Source: Lates calcarifer
Lineage: Eukaryota > Chordata > Actinopteri > Centropomidae
Direction: 5' to 3'
NCBI RefSeq assembly: GCF_001640805.2
Contig: NC_066837.1
Location: 27,590,789-27,654,788, forward strand
Length of the DNA stretch: 64,000 nucleotides
The notes beneath the pieces were generated by a model. The model was not told the DNA's origin, searched no databases, and saw only the letters and a list, made by a program, of their open reading frames with translations. Position 1 is the first letter of the stretch, and each line of letters starts with the position of its first letter. Shown here one piece after another: positions 58,901 to 64,000 of the stretch. A program made the position numbers and the translations under genes.

Positions 58901-60149
58901 AGCGTCCCCTTCCTAAAAGCAAAAAAAAAAAAAAAAAAAAAACCTTGAAAGCAATGGCCTTTTGTTATTCTGTAGTTCAAGGGAGACTCGCCTTATCGCT
59001 TCCTGTTCCCTCTCTTATTAGTTTGTTTTTATTTTTTTTATCCCGGCTTTAGATCCTTTCCTCCACCATGCCTTCCCCACTTCCTTCCTTCCTTCATCTT
59101 GGCACAAAGCCTATGTTTGTCTCTATACACATAATTAGGTAACAGTATCGTTGGCCTGTATTAAGAAAGGTTAGCCACAGTATCAGCTTGGTAATTGGGA
59201 CCAAAAGAAGTATAAAAACCGAAAGCAATTATAAACATTTGAAATGAACCTGATCCTTAGCTTAGCACCAGCAAAGCTTTATTAAAGGGAACCAGCTTCC
59301 TCATTACCCAAATAACCTGAAGCGCTCTAATGTTTACAGTTGCTGTAGTGAGCCTGTTTCTTAGCTCGGCACTGTGGAGTGTGCCGCACTGTGTACTTCC
59401 TACATCCTGCTTATGAGGCAAACAACAGAGAAGAAGAGTAATTACCCAGTGTTCTCAAAGGATCTGCTCTCTAGAGATTGCGGGAGACTGAGTCCAGCCG
59501 GTTGTGGGTGCACAGCCAGATATGGTCTCTTCAATCACAACCACAAGGTTCTTTCAATAATATAGGATGAGAGTGGAGCAAGGATGTTTCGAGTCATATA
59601 AAATTTATTTTCTCTGATCAATAGTTTTATTACCTGTTAGCAGACCTGTAAATAAATAATCAAGCACCTGAGACACAGTTATTTTTTAAGACAAAAGCTG
59701 TAATACAAAAACAAAGGAAAAAAACTTGAGGGCATCATACAGTGTTGTTATAGTGAATGTGTTAGCAGACCTATTACACATCAATCACCAGTATTCATTC
59801 CTTTTAACTCTGTTTTGGGCCCCACCAACCTCTGAGTAAAATGCTGAGCTTTTTTGTTGAAAACTGGAACTGTATAGTGATAATTCTCACAAGCTACACA
59901 TTTCATCCATTGTTAAAATAAAAAAAAAAAATACTAGTTCAGCTTTAAAGGGCTGGAAAATTACCAGGGTGCTCCATATTCACCTAAAGAATAATTTTGA
60001 ATATAGGCTATTATCTGTTTTTTACCCACCCATCTCTCTCTGTCTCTCTCTCTCTAGGCGCTGGTGCGACTCCCTCCACAGATCTCTCAGAGTGAGGAGG
60101 TGCTGCGCTTCTTTGAGACGAAAGCTGAGGACATCAATCCTCCAGTGGA
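30080..60149 (+). CDS. sh3pxd2a: SH3PXD2A (TKS5) 5' part: PX domain exons, gene continues past the window
   Basis: Adaptor scaffold of podosomes and invadopodia. The PX domain binds phosphoinositides and the later SH3 domains bind NoxA1-type, ADAM and WASP-related partners. Only the PX domain is present here: five exons, 398 nt, about 132 residues. Key segments: [14 protein letters not shown], the lipid-binding RRYSKFFDL, the PPII-loop region [20 protein letters not shown], and ALVRLPPQI. Start chosen at 30080 (A at -3; [11 protein letters not shown]); an in-frame ATG at 30056 adds eight residues. SH3PXD2A is favoured over SH3PXD2B by residues ([16 protein letters not shown]) and by neighbours STN1 and SLK. 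Teleosts can carry two copies (aa/ab); which one this is cannot be told. Introns 1 and 2 are 12 and 14.8 kb. Confidence 0.94.
33964..34000. repeat. (AC)18 microsatellite
   Basis: A perfect 37-base dinucleotide array. It is preceded by a purine-rich GA stretch at 33740-33800. Confidence 0.95.
34783..34795. repeat. C13 homopolymer
   Basis: A run of 13 C; length is uncertain in most sequencing chemistries. Confidence 0.9.
35176..35183. repeat. Left target-site duplication of the 527-bp MITE
   Basis: TTGGAAAT, identical to 35711-35718. Confidence 0.9.
35184..35710. mobile_element. hAT-type MITE (527 bp) with 19-bp terminal inverted repeats
   Basis: Left end TAGGGATGCACCGATACCA and right end TGGTATCGGTGCATCCCTA are exact inverted repeats. 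Flanks carry an exact 8-bp target duplication, TTGGAAAT (35176-35183 and 35711-35718). The 8-bp duplication and these ends are diagnostic of the hAT superfamily. No transposase is encoded, so it is non-autonomous. An imperfect internal GAGTACTTGC/TATGAGTA-rich section follows the left end. Confidence 0.92.
35711..35718. repeat. Right target-site duplication of the 527-bp MITE
   Basis: TTGGAAAT, identical to 35176-35183. Confidence 0.9.
38740..39060. repeat. Two tandem, diverged copies of a teleost dispersed repeat
   Basis: Copy 1 (about 38760-38870): AGTCCAGGGAATCACCAAAG, then TCATTAAGATTAATTCTCTG. Copy 2 (about 38905-39060): CAGGTCAGGGAATCATTATC, then TTAATGCTCTGGGGACTGTG, then GCTGTTGAGATGTTTCAGTC and ACAGACAGACTAATG. 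The pattern (GGGGATCACCAAAGT...CTGGGGACCATGAATGT...TTGAGATATTTCAGTCTGGAC) is frequent in fish genomes. Class not certain. Confidence 0.6.
40485..40492. repeat. Left target-site duplication of the 363-bp MITE
   Basis: AGTGTGTG, identical to 40856-40863. Confidence 0.8.
40493..40855. mobile_element. hAT-type MITE (363 bp), second family
   Basis: Starts TAGGGCTGGGCGAT and ends ATCGCCCAGACCTA, inverted repeats with one mismatch in 14. An 8-bp target duplication AGTGTGTG lies at 40485-40492 and 40856-40863. The internal right part (TATATCGTGATATGATTTTT) matches a hAT-like MITE common in fish. No ORF for a transposase. Confidence 0.88.
40856..40863. repeat. Right target-site duplication of the 363-bp MITE
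   Basis: AGTGTGTG, identical to 40485-40492. Confidence 0.8.
41204..41229. repeat. Telomere-like tract (CCTAAC)4
   Basis: Four tandem CCTAAC units, the vertebrate telomeric repeat on its C-rich strand. Too short to be an ancient telomere fusion, and probably a chance or repair insertion. Confidence 0.85.
42219..42299 (+). CDS. sh3pxd2a: SH3PXD2A exon 2 (PX phosphoinositide-binding basic motif)
   Basis: Twenty-seven codons, phase 0 to 0, encoding [20 protein letters not shown] then SKFFDLQ. It sits between a TTGGCAG acceptor and a GTAATC donor. Confidence 0.95.
44936..45080. repeat. Imperfect GAT/GGT trinucleotide-rich repeat
   Basis: Purine-rich sequence with many GATGAT and GGTGGT units, interrupted by point changes. 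No protein signal in any frame. Confidence 0.7.
45545..45577. repeat. (GT)9 plus (GA)n microsatellite
   Basis: A GT dinucleotide run that turns into a GA run. Confidence 0.9.
45717..45729. repeat. G13 homopolymer
   Basis: Thirteen consecutive G on the plus strand. Confidence 0.9.
45875..45904. repeat. (GACA)7 tetranucleotide repeat
   Basis: Seven and a half perfect GACA units. Confidence 0.95.
49946..49975. repeat. (CA)15 microsatellite
   Basis: Fifteen perfect CA units. Confidence 0.95.
54227..54265. repeat. Poly-T tract, possible retroposon tail
   Basis: T23 followed by GCTG and a further T-run. It could be the poly(A) end of a minus-strand retroposed copy, but no coding relic was recognised beside it. 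Confidence 0.7.
55082..55092. repeat. G11 homopolymer
   Basis: Eleven consecutive G. Confidence 0.9.
57068..57143 (+). CDS. sh3pxd2a: SH3PXD2A exon 3 (PX proline-rich loop)
   Basis: 76 nt encoding [20 protein letters not shown] then IPFLP(G). Nearly identical to human TKS5. Confidence 0.95.
57144..58365 (+). other. SH3PXD2A intron 3
   Basis: 1.2 kb, non-coding, with a strong pyrimidine tract before exon 4. Confidence 0.85.
58366..58442 (+). CDS. sh3pxd2a: SH3PXD2A exon 4
   Basis: 77 nt encoding (G)[19 protein letters not shown] then IDDYCR. The acceptor follows a long pyrimidine-rich tract (58240-58365). Confidence 0.95.
58443..60057 (+). other. SH3PXD2A intron 4
   Basis: 1.6 kb, non-coding, containing an A22 run (58921-58942). 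No exon recognised. Confidence 0.85.
58921..58942. repeat. A22 homopolymer
   Basis: An uninterrupted A run in intron 4, a possible retroposon tail. Confidence 0.9.
60058..60149 (+). CDS. sh3pxd2a: SH3PXD2A exon 5 (end of PX domain)
   Basis: 92 nt encoding [20 protein letters not shown] then [10 protein letters not shown]. The donor GTGAGT leaves phase 2. The next exon is not recognisable before the window ends. Confidence 0.94.
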
Positions 60150-61216
60150 GTGAGTGTCACATACAGTTCATGTTTAACACACAAACACCAAGCACATGTA
60201 CACATACTGTATACATATATGTCATCAGCTTGCTGATTTATGTGTTGCTGTGCTGTAGTGACACCATCTCTGGCAGAGTTGAAGGGAACCTGGTTTAACT
60301 GACTGTGAAAATGTGGATGGTTGGGAATCACACCCCCCCAGCTGCTAATGGTAGCTTATGTGAACATGGATGTTGCTCACTCCCAAAAAAACTATAGTCT
60401 GAAATTCGACACTGGGGCATTGGTCTGTAATGACCAGTAGCCTACAGTGGCTAATGCTAGCTAACCTCAGCAGAGTTTTTTAGACACCAGTTTCATTTGA
60501 TGATTATATCTCAACAAGTAGCTGGTTCTGCAGACTCTCTGTTGTTGCAGAGGTGAGATGCCACCACAGTAGTGACGGTGCGTTGCCTACAAACTGACAG
60601 ATTCATATGCACCCGCATGCATATAAGTACAGTAACTCTCACATAGAAATAGACATAGAAATGATCCCATCTCATCACTGATGATCTCGATGAATTAAAT
60701 CAGTTTGTTGACTGATGATGTTACAATAGCTCGGCTGCTGTTGATACACCAAGCTCACGTGCCTGAACACCTGTGTGTCATCCTCTAAATGTCAACTTCT
60801 TTTGCGAGTTATCATTTCACACTGAATCACAAAAAAAAAATTCTGCATGACTGTACAGTGGCTAAGCTCATTACCTCTCAGTCTGTTCTCACTTTCTAGT
60901 CTATTCCCAAATCAGCTCTTTCTCTCAGAGTTCGTTAAAACCTCCTACCAGGCCAGGCGGAGGGGGAGGGAGACAGAGAGAGGAGTTGATGGATGTGAGA
61001 GTGGGAGGAGGAGAATGACTTGTTTCATAGCAGGAGATAGCCCCTTTGGGTAGTTTTTAATTAGAGAACACACTCTCCTCTCCAAACCTCAAATGCCAGT
61101 ATCGCACTATTCATTTGTAATGTGTTCCTGTATGCACCTGAGACAGCTGCACCCGAGGCGCTGCAACTCAGTACTCTTGTTAGACCCAGGCTATGTCTTT
61201 TTTTGTATTTTAATTA

Positions 61217-61258
61217 CTCCTCTCCTCTCCTCTCCTCTCCTCTCCTCTCCTCTCCTCT
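61217..61258. repeat. (CTCCT)8 pentanucleotide microsatellite
   Basis: About eight and a half perfect copies of a pyrimidine pentamer. Polypyrimidine, so triplex-prone. Confidence 0.95.
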
Positions 61259-61617
61259 CAATCTGTAGTTTAGAGTTTTGTCCTTGCTTTTCTCTCTTGG
61301 ATGAGAACAAGAAGTGAAGCAGGCAGGATTTAGTGACCTCTGTCTGCCAGTGTTTTTCAGCACAGCATAGTATCTGCCCCCTTTCTTCCTCCCTCCTCTA
61401 GTTCTTTGTATCTAACTTGGCCTCATAAATTTAAGCATGTTTAATTGACACGGCAGCTCAGGGTTACAAACGCCGCCAACACAGTCATTCTTTGATCAAC
61501 AGCTTTGGTTTCCTCGCTGTCCGTGCAGCTTTCCATCTTTTCCATCTACAGCTTTCCAGCCCTTATGCCCTCCATCTTTTCCAGTCTTTCTTTCCATGAA
61601 CATCATTCTATTACTCG

Positions 61618-61621
<4 letters not shown>

Positions 61622-61653
<32 letters not shown>
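61622..61653. repeat. (CT)16 microsatellite
   Basis: Sixteen perfect CT units. Confidence 0.95.
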
Positions 61654-61656
<3 letters not shown>

Positions 61657-63008
61657 CTGTATATGCCAGTGTGTTTTGGTGCATAAAGAAATGGCATTAA
61701 TCTTCTTGTCAAGAGTTGTTGGAGATGAAGCCATACATGAGGAGCATTGATAAAAGTGTGGAAACACTGCCTCCATCACTTCTGTTAGCCCCCACCTGTA
61801 ATACACACAGTGGTGCAGTCATTTAAAATACTTTGATCTACTGAAATTGATGTTTAAACAGGACTTTAAATGTTATGGAAATTCACCATGGACAAAGCAC
61901 ATTCAAGGACTCCATTCAGGTAGTTTGACACATTCAAAATTAAACACTGATGAAGATACAGAGAAGTTCTGTTCTTTAGTACAATCTGATGTGCTTTTAG
62001 TGAAAGTCAAATTTTGATTTTGAATTACTGCAGTAGAGTAGAAGTTGAGATCATTGAGTTGTAGGCTGTGTTCACACTGTTTTAAGCAGTGGGTGTGTCT
62101 GTGAGGGCATGTTGCTTGGTTTGTAATATTCACAGACAGTATTTTACAACTCTGGAAAGCTGAAGCAACTGAAAGCTCTGAAAGCAACTGTTTTATCTGG
62201 AGGTTAAAAGCAGAAATACAGTGTTGATGTTACTAGAATGCTGGATGATGTCATGTTGCATTGTAGCAAAAATTGAATGTAATTTGACTTTATTTCTACA
62301 GAAGGATCTGACTCTGCTTTGTTTAGAAATGCATGTCATATTAGGCTGCATACAAAACAGTATCATCTGACAGCCACAGAATATACTATTGGCTGTCAGT
62401 AGATTGAAGTAGGTATATCAGTTGAAAAAATGTAGAAAAGTACACAATGATAAATTCCTGTGCCTGATGCTTATTTTTGTTCCAGGCTTACAGTGTCTTT
62501 TGGATTGGACCATTTTGGGACGGGGTGTCGTCTAATATGGCTTTAATTGGCATAGAAACCAAGACAAGTGAGCACAGCCTGAGGAAATATTTTAGTAAAT
62601 ATATAATATTATTATGTCTCCGTTTTCTAACACATTCATTGAAAGTCACAATGAAAACACTGTTGCTATTGACCATGTTACTGCAGAAGGCTGGCTGTGT
62701 AGCGGAAGTAGAAGTATGAACCCGGACATGGTGTAGTTGTGGAGATCTCAGCCTGAGGAAGGCTGTACTTCAGTCAGGTTCTCTGTATCCCTGCAGGCTC
62801 TCACTCTCTCACTCTGTCTTAATAAAAGAAGAAAATAGTAAAGGGAGTGAAAAGCCCACTCTGTTGAAAAAAAAAGAAAAAGAAAGAGACTGCTCAGTTA
62901 ATGGCTAGTAAGACGTCATGATCCAGAGAACTTGACTCGACTGGCTAAATTGGATAGGTTCTTCTCATTCCCTACCCATAATGCATCTGCTAAATGAAAA
63001 TGAATCAT

Positions 63009-63053
63009 TGTGTGTGTGTGTGTGTGTGGTGCGTGCGCGCGTGTGTGTGTGTG
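63009..63053. repeat. (GT)n with GC-rich centre, Z-DNA-prone
   Basis: About 45 bases of mostly alternating purine-pyrimidine: TG repeats, then GCGTGCGCGCG, then GT repeats. Such tracts can adopt Z-form. Confidence 0.85.
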
Positions 63054-63611
63054 CAAGAATGAGATTGGCCATTGATTTAAAGTTGTGATTGGAGAGTGTG
63101 TGGTAGCTGTGTGTGTCCTGAGTACTGTGGAGGATGAAAGGTGATTTGGAACCCTGAAGGATGGACTACAGAATAGTAATATTAATCTACCATGGTCTGT
63201 GTGTGTGTTAGCTCACATGTTAGCCTACATCCAAGCAATGTCATATGGACTTCTTACCCAGCATGCCCTCTGTTTGCTTTTTATGCTTTTATGTGTGTAG
63301 TGTTCTGGAGAACTTTGTGAATTGTGTTGTTGAGCCTTTTCGTATTATCTGCCAGTAACTAGTCCTGTTTTTTCATATTTACATCCAGAATCAAACTCAT
63401 TTATTAAACATGAATCCTCTCTAATTCCTCACTGAGTTCGTTAGTACATTAAGCAGTGCAAGTTCATTTTCTTTTGTAATTAATGTTAATCAGTTACAGC
63501 AGATAAAGTCTACCACTGGAAACACTGTCATTTCAACCAGTGAAAGCAAGAAAGGTGAGAAGATGCTGCCAGTAATCCTTACAGTAGAAGTTTCATGTGT
63601 ATAAGTTGCTA

Positions 63612-63630
63612 CAGCAACAGCAACAGCAAC
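63612..63630. repeat. (CAGCAA)3 short tandem repeat
   Basis: Three copies of a hexamer. Confidence 0.8.
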
Positions 63631-64000
63631 TTATTGAACTCTAAAATTCCCCTGCCAAAATGTCAATAAAATCATTTAAAAAATATTGTCGAACCTCTTA
63701 GTAAATTGGCACACCATATGGTGAACAGAAAATTAACAATGTGAGTTTATTTTAGTAATTTATTTTAATTTTAATTTTTTAGTTAGTCCTGGGCCAATCA
63801 TAGATTTTGTTATTAAAAAGAAAATTCCAAAGAAGTTCTTTAGAATCACTTTCATATCCAGTTAAGAATGAATCCACCCATAGGAGTGGTTTTTTGCATG
63901 AGGCCTCATTTGATTTGGTAAGAAACACTTAAGGTAAACACAACAGTGTTTTGATAAAACAATCCCAACTCAATGTCCCCTTAATAGCTTTGGCTCAGTG

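Larger units (their letters stand above)
60150..64000 (+). other. SH3PXD2A intron 5 (left part; continues outside)
   Basis: At least 3.85 kb with no recognisable exon for the first SH3 domain or the short linker exons. It contains the pentamer, CT and GT repeats listed separately. Confidence 0.75.

Overview
The window is vertebrate nuclear DNA, almost certainly from a teleost fish. Genes are split into short exons with GT-AG introns. The three genes and their order (SLK, STN1, SH3PXD2A) match the block known from human 10q24.33. The introns are small compared with mammals, and the repeats are fish-type: L2-like LINE 3' tails ending in AATTG units, a SINE-like tail, hAT MITEs and many microsatellites. 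Gene names rest on recognition of the translated exons from memory; no database search was run.

Region 1 (1-21377, minus strand): the STE20-like kinase gene SLK. Nineteen phase-consistent coding exons plus one optional exon class can be placed from the start codon at 21377 to the stop at 2720. They encode the N-terminal kinase domain, an acidic linker exon, and the long C-terminal coiled coil. Two things stand out. The acidic linker exon is 751 nt long and switches reading frame near an in-frame stop at 11245-11247, so it carries one extra base (assembly error, or a real lesion). Two phase-0 cassette exons lie inside the coiled-coil region. One (31 codons) resembles the known mammalian SLK alternative exon. 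The other (43 codons) encodes a CxCxxC...C...CxxC cysteine pattern that I do not recognise from SLK.

Region 2 (21378-27736): a 1.2 kb divergent promoter interval, then STN1 (OBFC1) on the plus strand. STN1 is the OB-fold subunit of the CST telomere-replication complex, complete here in nine exons (362 aa).

Region 3 (27737-64000): a 2.3 kb intergenic/promoter interval, then the 5' part of SH3PXD2A (TKS5) on the plus strand. Five exons encode the complete PX domain. The gene runs off the right edge before its SH3 domains. Its first two introns are 12 kb and 14.8 kb and hold two clean hAT-type MITEs with perfect 8-bp target duplications (35184-35710 and 40493-40855), a short (CCTAAC)4 telomere-like tract, diverged dispersed repeats and many microsatellites.

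The three genes are not an operon and do unrelated jobs: cytoskeletal kinase signalling, telomere maintenance, and a podosome scaffold. No credible further protein-coding gene, tRNA, rRNA or CRISPR array was seen.
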